Below are positions 10,628 to 22,100 of a DNA stretch of 60,000 nucleotides, one piece after another. This stretch comes from Membranipora membranacea (Eukaryota; Bryozoa; Gymnolaemata; Cheilostomatida; Membraniporidae), in assembly GCA_914767715.1 (NCBI GenBank), contig OU612066.1, positions 38,540,283-38,600,282 of the forward strand. Reading direction: 5' to 3'. The first letter of the stretch is position 1, and every line of letters starts with the position of its first letter. Under the pieces are notes generated by a model, which was not told where the DNA came from, did not search any database, and saw nothing but the letters and a program-made list of their open reading frames with translations. The translations under genes and the position numbers were made by a program.

Positions 10628-10699
10628 GGTCATGGCGGGGCTCGAACCCGCGACCTTCTGCGTGTGAAGCAGACGTGATAACCACTACACCACACGACC
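10628..10699 (-). tRNA. tRNA-Val (anticodon CAC)
   Basis: The minus strand folds as a complete cloverleaf. The acceptor arms GGTCGTG and CATGACC pair with one G-T. The D arm contains GTGTAGTGG, as in animal tRNA-Val. The anticodon stem TCTGC/GCAGA encloses loop TTCACAC with anticodon CAC. The T arm is GCGGG-TTCGAGC-CCCGC. A TTTT terminator lies two bases beyond. The discriminator base would be T, whereas valine tRNAs normally have A, which is odd. Confidence 0.92.
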
Positions 10700-10810
10700 T
10701 GGCTGTTATACGCTGAAAATATAATTAGCTATAACTTGTTATATTGTCTTGGTTGACCAATTTTTTAGTTAATAGCTGAAGGCAAATGCTCAGGTCCAAG
10801 ATTGTTATTA

Positions 10811-11334
10811 CTGTAGAATGGGTTTCATTAACGACATATTTGTTAACAAAATTAACGACCTCAATAGAATAGTTAAAATAAAAACCAGTAAAAAATCAAT
10901 AATGTAATCATTCTTGACAACATTTTTTTAATGTCAGGGAGTTGCTTGCTCTCACACTGGTATATTATGATTAATTATTATAGGATTATTGTTGCATAGT
11001 ACCAAAGGACGATAGAACTCATAGGATTGGCAGTTTGTTATGCACACAGTCACATTTCCGTGTTTGAGAGAAGAAATTAGCAGCATCTGAGCATTGGAGT
11101 TGTCTACCCTCTTGACATGAGCACATAATTTTTGTAAGCAGCAGCTGTTTTGTGCTTGTACTTATCTAGCAATATGAAAACCTAGTAGAAATAAATTGTT
11201 GAGGTCAGGTCAATAGTAAAAATTAATTGATGAAGCCAAGTCAATAGCTAAATAATAGTTTCGTTAAAATTTTGAGAACCATTTTTGGCACAAAAACGTT
11301 AAACATTACAGCGTATTTTAAACCCATTCTACAG
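10811..11334. mobile_element. Mariner-type MITE with TA target-site duplication
   Basis: Positions 10811-10825 (CTGTAGAATGGGTTT) and 11320-11334 are perfect inverted repeats, each flanked outside by TA, the duplication typical of Tc1/mariner insertions. The 524-bp element has no coding capacity. Just inside the ends, the arms share partial similarity (ATTAACG and GTTTAACG blocks). Confidence 0.7.
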
Positions 11335-12305
11335 TATCGCATGTCTCCTAGTTGATACAAGCAGAGGCTCAGACGCAGAGACTTTGTATCATTCACTAAA
11401 ATAGTCCCTATGGTGTATTGATGCTGTGAACGAGTTCAGATGAATGTGGTTACACGTAATGTGAATGCTAGGAGAGATTGTGAGTATGAGGAATTTAGGT
11501 ATTACTTTTGCTAGTGGTCTTCTCATGAACATGATGAGAAGACAACTACAATGCATTACAAATATGTTAACAGTATTAATGAGGACCCCTAGTTCATACA
11601 TGAATGATCATGGATGATTAGGGGGAGTGAATGAAGTATTAATAGCAAGTGAAGAGCTTAGCTCGGGGACTCTTGACCCACCAAGAGAACTGAGCACATC
11701 AGACATTAATTGGAGCTGAAATATGTGGCAACAGCACACAGATACCTAGCCACATATTCAGTATTAGATAGTATTATAATAACAAGAAAAACCTACTGAA
11801 AAACCTACAGAAAAACAACAAGAAAAACGACCAGAAAAACATCAACAAAAACAGAATATGCATGCAATCAGCTAAGCAAACCTAACCAATATGATTGTGT
11901 GATTGTGGTTGCGAGTTTATATCTTGTTCTGTTTATATTGTATATGTTTTTCTATCATGACGATGTCTCTCATCCGTGTTTTTGTCTATATCTAGGCTCG
12001 ATATCACCGTAACAGGACAGGTCGATCAGGATTAGATTACTTTAATGGTTGTCGGTTCAGAGGTAGAATAGTATAATTCGGTGATTTGTATATTTATATG
12101 AATTGAGCATTTGCCATTAACTAGTTGTTAGTGTACACCCAAAAGTGCACCATTTAGAGTGTATCATTACTACGCTAAATTGATATGACAGGTGATAACT
12201 CCAACTTTAGGCAACTCAACAGCAGGGAGTTTGGGATCCTGTCCACAGGGAGGGAGGGTGTCCACAGGTAAGAAACCTTTTTCAGGGAGTCCTGTCTAAT
12301 CACAT
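11335..12305. other. No gene seen; intergenic
   Basis: About 1 kb of AT-rich sequence with a poly(ACAAGAAAAAC)-like stretch around 11780-11860 and no coding signal. The 11389-11601 minus frame has no motif. Confidence 0.55.
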
Positions 12306-12422
12306 GAGATTGAGCAATGAGGGAGTTCATTGGATTGAGTTTGCCCTGTTCACACGGCCAAAACCCATGGCCGTGTGAACAGGGCTAACTCAATCCAATG
12401 AACTCCCTCATTGCTCAATCTC
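12306..12422. repeat. 117-bp palindrome, 55-bp arms with a CCCTGTTCACACGG core
   Basis: Positions 12306-12360 and 12368-12422 are reverse complements with one mismatch, separated by 7 bp. The inner part of each arm (AGCCCTGTTCACACGGCCA) is shared with the palindromic MITE at 55635-55726. The outer part contains AATGAGGGAGTTCATTG, which recurs at about 19547-19563. This is a foldback element or a nested insertion. Confidence 0.8.
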
Positions 12423-14349
12423 AGGCTAGGATTGAGTGAGTACATCTTTTAACAGCGGGAAAGGCCAGGAAACATTTTATTTGTCAAAATTGACACAATA
12501 TGGGCCAATATATAAAGGTACATATATACAACCAACATACAAAAGATGGGAGTGAACAATAGGATACATGCCTTGTGTGAGGATGAATAGGGGTTTCTAA
12601 TCCCTGGAAATTATATCACAACTGAAGAGTAAAGAACAAGTCAAGAGTTCAAGTGAAGAACAAAAGAGGGTGATCTTGGGTTTTTTTAGTGACAATGGAC
12701 GACTCGAGCCTTTCTGAGCCAAATCCACATAATTACTTTGCACAATAAGCTCAGTTTTCAGAATGAAATTTAATTCCTAGCCATCTTTTTGCAGTGGCTA
12801 CCACTAGACTATGATCCATTCCTGGATTTTCAATTGGATGACTTGCAGCCAGAGTCAATTGTAGTACGCAATCAAGAACTATCAAATTCCAAATTCAATT
12901 GTATTGCTACTCTACATGAGTCAAAATCATAGGAGGGATTTTATAAGAGCATCGAGATGAATTTTGAATATTATAGATAGGAGCATCTGTTACGGCTGTC
13001 AACAGAAGAGTAGTAAAGTATTCTCAGGAAGAAGCCAGAACTTAGTGATAGTTTACATAAAATTACCCTGACTGACCTGAACCAAACCCTAGCTAATATG
13101 TACTCCCCTAGGGACTAGGGAGGTTTTCATTATGCTGGTATTGTACCACAGATGACCCAGCAGATTTACATTTGTATCATGCAGCAATCTCAAAACCACA
13201 CAAAAATGAGTACTAGTGTGAGGGACGAAAAAGGCACACTCCCGTAACTTTAATATTAATTGCAGGAGTGTAAGGTCCCGTCCTGCACACTTCTTGTGTT
13301 TGTTATAAATTTTTAGTTCAAATATTAATACTATAATTATCGCTTTGATTGGCTTGACACAAGGTAAATTTTGGTTCTATTTTGTGTAATGGTGTAACGT
13401 GTAATGGTGTAATTATATAATGTGTAATGGTTAGCACTCTCAAATTTATGGACCTCTGAAATCCACATAAGCAATCATTAACTTGATTATGTGTGATTAT
13501 GCAAAGTTCGGCCTAAACATGTGGTTGAGTTGCGAACAAGTGGTTGCCCGTACTCTGAAAGTAAAAATGACCGTCTAAATTTCAATATTAAGATATGGTT
13601 ATGGGTAATGAGGATAAATATGACTGCAGTTATAAAATATTGGATTTAATCAAAAGGTAGCGCGACTAGTAATAAAATAACCGGTATTCTCTGGCCAAAT
13701 GCTGGCCAGGACAAATCAATGTATGAGGTGACAACTTCACCTTCAATAAGATTCACTTGATGCTCTGCAGGAAATTACAAATAATCTCACCAGGTTCATG
13801 ATGTGGAATATACATTTATTTAATTATAATTATTCCATAAAAATCAATCTACAAAATTGCACATAGCACAACCTTCACCAACCAATACTTTTCCAAAATA
13901 TGTTCATGCTTAGTGTCTCTTCAGCTCTTTATATAGTCACAGCAATAAGGAGAGGGAGCTCATTGGTCACAGCAGGTATCGTTCCTGTTCGATCTTAGGA
14001 ATCGCTTAAATGTCGACATTATTGCAACATTTTCTTTGTTTCCGCTAACAATGGTCTTGCCATCTTTCTGAAGAGTTCTCGAACATTCTTAAATAGTTCT
14101 CGAACATTCTGGTGTAACTTTTGTTCCTCCTAAGATAGAGATCTTTTCATCATCTTGGCTGTTTTGATTTATCAATAGCATCGGCATCGCTTGACAATGG
14201 GGATGAGTATCCATTAAAATGAAATGAAAAATCCAAAGTCCAAATCAAGCACTTGAATATCTAAAATCTAAAACTCAAACTATACACCATAGACTTACTA
14301 ATTACTATACTTATTATTAGTAGGTCTATGCTATACACTAATAATCACA
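12423..14349. other. No gene seen; intergenic
   Basis: About 1.9 kb. Only short frames on both strands. A 45-bp hairpin is visible at about 14289-14332 (arms CATAGACTTACTAATTA / TATTATTAGTAGGTCTATG). Otherwise no structure was recognised. Confidence 0.55.
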
Positions 14350-14450
14350 CAGATAAGATGATGATCAAAATTCAGACCTGGGTGGGAATCGAACCCAGGT
14401 CCCCATACCTTTAGGCACCGACGCGACACTACCATCACGCCACTCGGACC
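14350..14450 (-). mobile_element. tRNA-like SINE head, minus strand
   Basis: The minus strand has an A-box-like TGGCGTGATGG and a perfect B-box GGTTCGATTCC at tRNA spacing, but the acceptor arms do not pair (GGTCCGA against CCAGGTC) and the T stem has a mismatch, so it is not a functional tRNA. Downstream the sequence GAATTTTGATCAT is shared with the plus-strand copy at 14474-14560. That suggests two SINE copies, head to head, of one tRNA-derived family. Confidence 0.5.
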
Positions 14451-14473
14451 AACTAGGTTAGCAAGTAGACAAT

Positions 14474-14560
14474 ATAGCTAAGCGTTAGCGGCGTCGCCTG
14501 CAAAGCCATTTGGACCTGGGTTCGAGACCGTTACAGATTTGAACATTTTGATCATGAAAA
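14474..14560 (+). mobile_element. tRNA-like SINE head, plus strand
   Basis: Contains an A-box-like TAGCTAAGCGTTAGCGG, then ACCTGGGTTCGAGACC with a B-box, then GAACATTTTGATCAT. The last part matches the segment after the B-box of the opposite copy at 14350-14450. No tRNA fold closes. Confidence 0.45.
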
Positions 14561-15175
14561 TATTTATCAGTGTATCGTAATAACTATGATGGTTGTGACG
14601 TACCCTAGGGATTGCCGGCTGATTCTTACTGCCGATAAATTGCCGTCACCTCGGAAGTTTGAGAGGCCATAACTTCCTCAATATTTGGATTATAAAGCTG
14701 AAAATCACTCACATGATAGAATAAAATATGGAGAATAAGATGTGATACAAAAGAGCAGCCTCAAACAAAGTCTTTAATTCCTAAGAAGTATTTTCCTGAT
14801 ATTTGCTGCAGTATTATGTTGAATGTATCCTTGTTCCTGATATGTACAAAATATTTGACAATTTAAGGTAATAAATAGGGTATATAGATATTTCCCTGTG
14901 GGCATTACACACTGGCGTGCTCCCCTCTCGTGTCTGCCGCACATAATCGGCAGAATGTGAGCGACCCGAAATGCATACATGTACAGATAGAAATATGGTG
15001 GTCTGCTCCGAGGTTTGCCTGCCTTGGCAAGCTTTGTGGGATTAATGGAGGGGGGAACCACTAAATCACCGTGAGGAACCATTTTACCAACACAGACAGG
15101 AATCAACACCGCGAGGAACCATTTTACCAACAAGACAGGCCAAGCCCTAGAATACTAGGCATCTAGCAAAAGCTA
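14561..15175. other. No gene seen; short internal duplication
   Basis: Intergenic. A roughly 40-bp block containing GAGGAACCATTTTACCAAC is duplicated at about 15071-15092 and 15112-15133. An open minus-strand frame across 14774-15133 has no family motif. Confidence 0.5.
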
Positions 15176-15247
15176 TGGAGGTGCCGGGGATTGAACCCGG
15201 GGCCTCGCACATGCAAAGCGCGCGCTCTACCACTGAGCTACACCCCC
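15176..15247 (-). tRNA. tRNA-Ala (anticodon TGC)
   Basis: The minus strand reads GGGGGTGTAGCTCAGTGG at its 5' end, a hallmark of eukaryotic tRNA-Ala. Acceptor GGGGGTG pairs with CACCTCC, and the discriminator is A. Anticodon stem CGCGC/GTGCG encloses TTTGCAT (anticodon TGC). The T arm is CCGGG-TTCAATC-CCCGG. A TTTT Pol III terminator lies within 10 bp downstream. The fold is canonical, so the gene is probably functional. Confidence 0.96.
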
Positions 15248-16186
15248 ATTTCTTCCCATGTTAGGAGGTGCAAGAAAATAAAAAAGACAATTTTTGATAA
15301 CCACGGTAACCATTTGATGAAAAAATAGTTCTAAGTTATGTATGACGTTCTTGTCGCCATTTATCTTGTACCACAAATATTCGCAATTCTCAACATAGTA
15401 GTTACCGATTACCATGGCTTTCATTAGACAGTCACACGCACCACTTATGGGGGACATTTAGGTAAACCTGCAAGTTGGGTCAAACTGGGTCTAGGTTTTC
15501 ACAGTATGTTCAGCCAAGAAGGAATAAAATCCTTGATTATACAAATATCCCTAAGAAAAGTTCAAAGGTTGATGATTGACTTTATAATTGCATCAGGTAG
15601 CGTTACTGATAATATCGAGGAGCGTTAACATTTCTTTTCTGTATTCAACATTTCTTTGGTCTCAAATGAGTATTATTTCGAGAAGAGACACAGTTAGAAA
15701 GTGAATGCTCTTGATCATCAGCTATCCTAATGTAATGACTCTTGGGTGTCTAGAAAATATAACTGCCAATGGTGGGCAAAGAGAAGAACAGGAGGCGTTC
15801 TTCTAACTTAAATCAGGCAAAATAGCCTTAGTAGAGCTTTGGATTTCTCATAAAAGCGTTGAATGGCTGCTGTGATACAAAAAAAAATTTTTTTGAGCTC
15901 AATAAAATGAGCGGTTGATTTAAGAAGAAACAGGCAGGAGAGGCATAACTCAGTATATATTTTGATATTTTTACACAAAGATATCTTTTCAAACCGTTCA
16001 GTGAAAAGAAAAGTCTATAGTTGAAGCTTGATACTACGTGGTCAACATATTTACTGAAATTATTATGATTGACACAACGAGAAGACTGAATACTTTCAGC
16101 GTGTTTGATAAAACCAGGATTATTAAGAAAAAATATTCATCTGAATTTGCTCAGCCTCTGTCCATGTTGTTAAAAAAAGTTTGGCC
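15248..16186. other. No gene seen; intergenic
   Basis: About 0.9 kb with short frames only and no recognised repeats or RNA genes. Confidence 0.55.
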
Positions 16187-16505
16187 TGTGCAATGGTGCA
16201 GTGATACGATGTGCAATGGTGTAATGGTACGATGTGCAATGGTGTAATGGTACGATGTGTGATGGTGCAATGGTGCAATGGTGCAATGGTGCAATGGTGC
16301 AATGGTACGATGTGCAATGGTGCAATGGTACGATGTGCGATGGTGCAATGGTACGATGTGCGATGGTGCAATGGTACGATGTGCGATGGTGCAATGGTAA
16401 GATGTGCAATGGTACGATGTGCAATGGTGCAATGGTACGATGTGCGATGGTGCAATGGTACGATGTGCGATGGTGCGATGGTACGATGTGCGATGGTACG
16501 ATGTT
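16187..16505. repeat. Minisatellite of GCAATGGT / ACGATGT units
   Basis: About 320 bp built from short modules (TGCAATGG, TACGATG, TGCGATGG) in irregular order, giving a 15-23-bp apparent period. It is open in several frames on both strands (for example repeated HRTIAPSHIV on the minus strand), but this is a consequence of periodicity and not a gene. Confidence 0.9.
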
Positions 16506-17105
16506 GCTCAACGAAAGATGTTTCTGTAACTGGTGACAGTTTTTCTAATCCTCTAAATGAATAGAATTCGGTTCTAGCTTTATTCACGGGATGAAACCTT
16601 CAAATTATTAAATTATTGTTGTTTTTTAAAGTTGTGGTCAAGATAAGTAATGTAACAATAACTAAAGGACGATAAAACTCTGACCTGCGATAGTGTAACA
16701 AATTAAAAATATCAGCTAGCTTGGGGTGACTTGACGCTAGCTAGCGCCAACTTTTCATGAGCTGAGGTTGCTGTTAGTGTTAAAAAGATTAGATAATTTT
16801 AGCTTGTCAAGAGTCATGTCATATTATTCTATAAGTTGTACACTCTGATGACAGTCGTTATCAGTTAAATGACATGATCTGATGACCTCTTCACAATGTG
16901 AATGCAGTTTCAGTTTAATCATTCCTAGTAGTTCCCAAGTATTCAGTATCATATTTTATCAGTGAAGTATACTTATCCGCTAGCACAGAAGGAAACAGTA
17001 TAAATTCATTGGTATAGACAACTGAGGCTCCACACATCAAGGTATCCCCACAGTGAAAGCCTTTAATCTCTTGGTAACAGAGTCTACAAGAAGCACATCA
17101 GGGAA
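16506..17105. other. Upstream region of the GNAT gene
   Basis: About 600 bp before the predicted start of the acetyltransferase gene, presumably containing its promoter and 5' UTR. No TATA box or other core motif could be assigned with confidence. Confidence 0.4.
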
Positions 17106-18509
17106 ATGATCGAAATAAAGGTATGTGCCTGCCATGCCGGTCGCATTTTTTTAGTAGCAGATTATGTTTTCTTTTTTCATATTTTGAAGTTGCAAAAAGA
17201 GTATTGGTAACTTGATATCTGTATAAGCTATAAAGTGATAGTCCACACACACACTGGTCTAGCATGTTAGGACAGGCTAACACTGGTCCATCATCATCCA
17301 CTTGGTTATGAGCAGCTGGTCATGAGGGAAGAACACTAATCATCCAGAATTTTATCTGATACTCTGTAGAAACTAGATAACAAAGAGGATAACTGGCCGT
17401 TGTTACTTGAGCCATGGTATAGCTTCCATGACCAAGCTCCGACACACTCGTTTGTGAGCGGGTTTCACACAGAAGAGGGGAGAGCACTCCTCAGGTCATG
17501 CCTGCGTGACATGGTACAGAGTGCTGATTGTCCTGTAGTTATAGCCTGGGACAGCAAAAAGGAAAAGGTAGGGTTATCACAGGATGCCTCCCTCAATCTC
17601 CTAGCTCAATTCTTCTACATTCACAACTATTACCAGTAATGGAGCCTGATTTTAATATGCAGTGCATCCACCGGTACATCTATGGTCACATAGTACTGTC
17701 ACATAGTACTGTCACATAGTACTGTCACATACTGAGTGTAGTGTAGGTGAGGTATATATTCTTTACGGATGGTCCATAGTTTGCACCACAAACGCTCCTA
17801 TCAAAACATATGAGGTACTTACTCTATAGCAGTGTGGTGCGAGGTTTATGTTGTGTGGTATAGTGTAGTGTATCTATATCAGCTTTCCTTGTCTTTTTGT
17901 AGGTGGTAGGCATGAGTTTCCATCAACTAAACCATCGCCATGAGGATTGGAATATACCTTATCATGATAGGCCAGGCACATTCAAATATATGAAATATGA
18001 TTGGTCGGAGAATACCCTTGCTGACCTTCAGATAGATACAGACTTTTACATTAATCACGGCATGAAACTGGACTTGTTCACCAGATACCAGTGAGTTTTG
18101 TCCTTCATAATGCTAAAATGTGTGCTCGAATAATTAGTGTTTTTTGTGCCAAGCATTGTCAACTTTGACCAGCGTGGAACAAGGAAGAGAGTTCCTCTCT
18201 CTCTCCCTCTTGTTTTATAGAGTCGACACCTGCTGGAACCTGTCATTGTTATCAGTACTACCAGAATATGGAGGGCAAGGTATTGGTCAGCGGATCACTG
18301 AATACAGCTTACAAATAGCTAAAGAAATGGGAGCAGAAATGGTCAGGTCCAACTTTGGCAGTAATTTCAGTCAGAAGATCGGATTGAAGTGTGGATTTGA
18401 GCCGGTGGTTACATCAAGTTATGAGCAGGATTATAAGAACTATCACAAAATGTCAGAAGTCAGCCGTAATACCCATAAGGCATGCGTCTCTATGGTGAAA
18501 AAACTATAA
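17106..18509 (+). CDS. GNAT-family N-acetyltransferase, four exons
   Basis: The model has exons 17106-17120, 17370-17567, 17903-18090 and 18221-18509, all with GT-AG borders and matching phases, giving 229 residues. The tiny first exon encodes MIEIK. Joined to exon 2 it reads IEIKKLDNKEDNWP, the usual N-terminal beta strand and following turn of GNAT enzymes. Exon 4 carries motif A, LSVLPEYGGQGIGQRI (about residues 143-158), the acetyl-CoA pyrophosphate-binding loop, followed by motif B with KIGLKCGFEPV. The protein probably acetylates a small amine and resembles invertebrate arylalkylamine- or polyamine-type acetyltransferases, but the substrate cannot be read from sequence. No signal peptide, so likely cytosolic. 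The last gene exon is followed by AATAAA at 18550. It converges on SMARCC. Confidence 0.82.
17687..17731. repeat. 13-bp tandem repeat in GNAT intron 2
   Basis: Three to four copies of GTCACATAGTACT within the intron between exons 2 and 3. Confidence 0.85.
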
Positions 18510-18549
18510 GCAAGCTGTAATGTGTGATTCTATCAGTAATCAACTTCTT

Positions 18550-18555
18550 AATAAA
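18550..18555 (+). terminator. Poly(A) signal AATAAA of the GNAT gene
   Basis: AATAAA 41 bp after the GNAT stop codon, followed by a T-rich stretch (TTGTTGTGTTTTTG). Confidence 0.65.
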
Positions 18556-18891
18556 CTATTCAAAACATGCTTAAAATCTTGTTGTGTTTTTGAATATCTT
18601 TTCTTAAACACTAAATTGAGAGTTTTGTTATAATAATTTGAGAAAAGTTAAACTGTTCCATTCCATATATAGTATTAAATTTAACAATATACAAAACAAA
18701 ACTGTCAAAATGTGGGTTTATAGGATTACAAACAGCTATCAAATAATACAAAAATTTAAGATTCCTACACATCATGATGAATGATACCGAGTGGTAAATA
18801 AACCAATTTCATTGACTTTATCACTTTGGCACATTATGAACTCCATGTCCCATATTATAAAAAAAACATAGTATATCACTGTTATTTTACT

Positions 18892-18897
18892 TTTATT
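18892..18897 (-). terminator. Poly(A) signal AATAAA of SMARCC
   Basis: TTTATT on the plus strand reads AATAAA on the minus strand about 210 bp past the predicted SMARCC stop at 19107. It is about 340 bp from the poly(A) signal of the convergent GNAT gene. Confidence 0.5.
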
Positions 18898-19106
18898 GTA
18901 CAACCAGAGATCTGACATTATTATCCATGATCTCTGGTATAACTAAATAGTCAAGATGCAGTCTAAGCTCAGAGAAAGCGGATACCAAACACGACAAATT
19001 TGTACAAACAATAAATACGTCCGAATAGTAGTCATAGCTTTAGTTTACTTCTGAAGTATCCAGTGCTGAAGGAAGTGAATTGTGTTTGAAATCTGTGAGA
19101 GACAGG

Positions 19107-22100
19107 CTAAAACTCGAGTAAAGCTGCGGCTTGTGCATCCTCACTGGACATATCAATCTGAGATCCACCTGCGGTAATAAAGTAACAAGATTGTGTTATA
19201 GATCAGAACAAGAGGTGCAGAAGGGGAGTATCCCATAATGCAATGTTCATAATACATCAAGGGAGAGGTAATAACAATATTATACAGGATAATTTACACT
19301 AAGATGTGTTTTAGTTTTAGTTTGCTTCTTGTTCAGAGTAGAGGGTAGATTGTTCAAACTTTACACTAAGTCAGAGAATAGGAGGGCGTGGATAAACAAC
19401 AGCTATTTATGGAGTCGCTCTATCTTACTTCTATATGACACTCTTACACGCTGTATAGCTCATAACTTAACTACTACACTATATACAGCATGCTTTACAT
19501 GCTGGCATGGCAACAACAACGAGAACTGAAGCGCAGCAAGTCACCAATGAGGGAGTTCATTGAAGTCACCCAATGTGTGAAATCCATATCTATTGATGCA
19601 AAGTTTGTTCATTCATACAGAAAATTTTGTCCAACTGCTAGCCATCATTTTAGATTGGAATCATGGATGATTCGATGTCTTAAAGACAGCCTATCTGCAA
19701 TAGCAATTGAGTCACTTTCGTACAAATTTTGGATGAGGAAAAGTTATTGATGTACCCATAGTCATATCTCAAATCCCCAAATTGAAGGCAAACAGAAACT
19801 AGAAAACCGATCTGTTAGAAATGTTTATACAAGTTAACAGATTTAGTGATATCACCGTGTAAAGGGTTTTGATCAAAGAAAGCTGCAAGAGCCAGCAACT
19901 AAATAGGACAACACAAAGAGAGAATAACTACATATATTAGTCCACGGGATGGTAACATGCATAAACCAAGGAGGGGGTGACACACGCCCTCCCTGCACAA
20001 ACGTTAATATGTCAGACCAGATAACTCAAATCTGGGCCTATGTTACTCATGCTACAATTCAACTAGCCTGCCATAACGAACAGGTTCCTGGGTTAGTAAT
20101 GCTATCATTTTTGTCATCTCTCATACATTATTGCATTATATTATTATCATTATCATTAGTTCTGCTGGCGACCTCAACAGCAATGTCTCCTTCGAGGTCA
20201 AACAAACATGATCATGAGGCTAAGGCTACTATAGATTAGGTTCGATCCAATATGGAAGCAGTTTGAGTTGCAATCCCTCTAACAAGTGGCCGAGTAACAG
20301 TAGAATTGGAGAGACTCAGAATGTAGGTAGACTGGATCAAACTTGATCCTCTAAGATACGAGTTCTACACTAAGAGTGTAAATATGATTCAGGCTCAAGT
20401 TTAATACATCTAATACCTGTGGCTAACATCATTATGATAATTATGTTGAAAATGTTTCATTGTTAGTGATTCTCATACAACATACAATCGAAAGAAAGAA
20501 GATTATATATATATAAACATTACCAATTATACCCTGTGTGGTGTTCCCTGGATATCGAAAGTTTGAATTAATACTCAAGTGATCACAGAGAAACATGGCC
20601 TTCGGAGGACATGAGCTCTCGGATTGTAATCTATCTTCAAACTTTATGAGTGGCCACCAAAACACTCTACAACTCTAACATCGAGGCCATGTTTCACCCA
20701 AAAGTTGTTACAGAAACACTATGTAGTCTTCTCTGAGCTGATGAATTATGGGATACCTACATTGAAACATGATTTATCAAATCCAATTAAGGTACCCTCA
20801 CTGCATTATAAAGGAGATAAAACGATGCATTGTAACACTTTTGCTTTTTACATCAAAGTTTCAACTTGAGTTCTATTCGAGTAACGGCAACAACAATCAA
20901 ATTTTCCAGATATAAACATATGTAGTAATATATTATAATATCATAATGTGTTTGTGTCTAGAGCTCACCAGTGAAAGCAGCGTTGATGTCTGAGTTACCC
21001 TCTACTACCTGATAGTCCTGCTGTCCAAACTCTACATTATCCAGTCCTTCATAGCTTGTATAGTTAGACGCTACTACATAGCCATCATTGAAGTCTGGGA
21101 TAGTCGCAGGTAAACTAGTTAGCGTTGTGTCATCCTCTCCTAAAATACCTGCAGCCGCTGTGGCATCTTCGTCAGCAGCGTAGGATGTCTGTGGCGGGTA
21201 GGACATTGTATTATAAGATTTATCTGTTTGCTGGTCTAATGAGTAGGATGTTTGAGGCTGCTGGTCCTGTTCTGTTTTGATGGCACCGATAGCCAAAGAA
21301 GCTTCAGAACTCGACTGCAGTGAAAGTGGGTCTGTTAAAGAGGCGAGGTAACTAGAATTAGTTGGCTCAGATTTGGTTAAAATCTTCGGATCCAACACAT
21401 CCTCCACAAACTTGGTGACAATCTCAGTCTCAGGAGGAGCATTGCTCACCTCAGCAGAGGTTAAGGTATGCGGTTTGATGTCAGGCTTTTTAGGAGGATT
21501 CAGAAAGTCCAGGTTCACATCTGGTCTTAGTTTCCTCTCTGGTTTGGGAGGTTTGCCTGATACTTTTGGTTGTTCTATTTTTGATGGCAGATGAACTTTT
21601 CTCATGGGAAAAGCAACTGGAGTAGCATCGAAACCAAACGGATCAGCAGCAGCAGTTCTGGGCTTGTGGCTCCCAATACTATGGTGTAGGGAAGTAGATG
21701 AGCTGGAACCAAAAGTTTCAACAGCAGAAGAGCTCTACAATAGAAGATAATAAGAAAAAAAATATATATATATAATGGTCCAAAAAAAGCTATAGTCATC
21801 CTTTATTTGAGTGATCTATAGCAAGGAGAAACACCGGAACAAAAAGGAAGGAACACCTACACAGACCACACTAGTCCCTTATCCGTTTATCTTCTTTATT
21901 AGGAAAATAACTGGTTCCTCATAATTTCATCACAAGTATTGAGTAGCTGTAGGCCTATATAGTGACTTAATGCTAAGTGCTCCTTAGGACTTCCTCTTGA
22001 AGGACTTCAGTTATAATCAGCTGTTCTCTTAATTTCATTTCCTCCTCAACTCAATGTAAATACATAACAATAGTGTGACACTAACCTGACCAGTAGAGTG

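Noticed and set aside
14378-14450. A functional tRNA gene on the minus strand
   Set aside because: The B-box is perfect, but the acceptor arms do not pair and the T stem has a mismatch. Treated as a SINE head.
14774-15133. A 119-residue minus-strand frame
   Set aside because: No family motif, partly covers an internal duplication, and ends near the tRNA-Ala. More likely chance or old transposon sequence.
16123-16587. Several His/Ile/Pro-rich or Met/Val-rich frames on both strands
   Set aside because: All are translations of a short-period minisatellite in different frames.
19329-19750. Plus-strand frames in the last SMARCC intron
   Set aside because: No recognised domain, low coding appearance and no splice partners.
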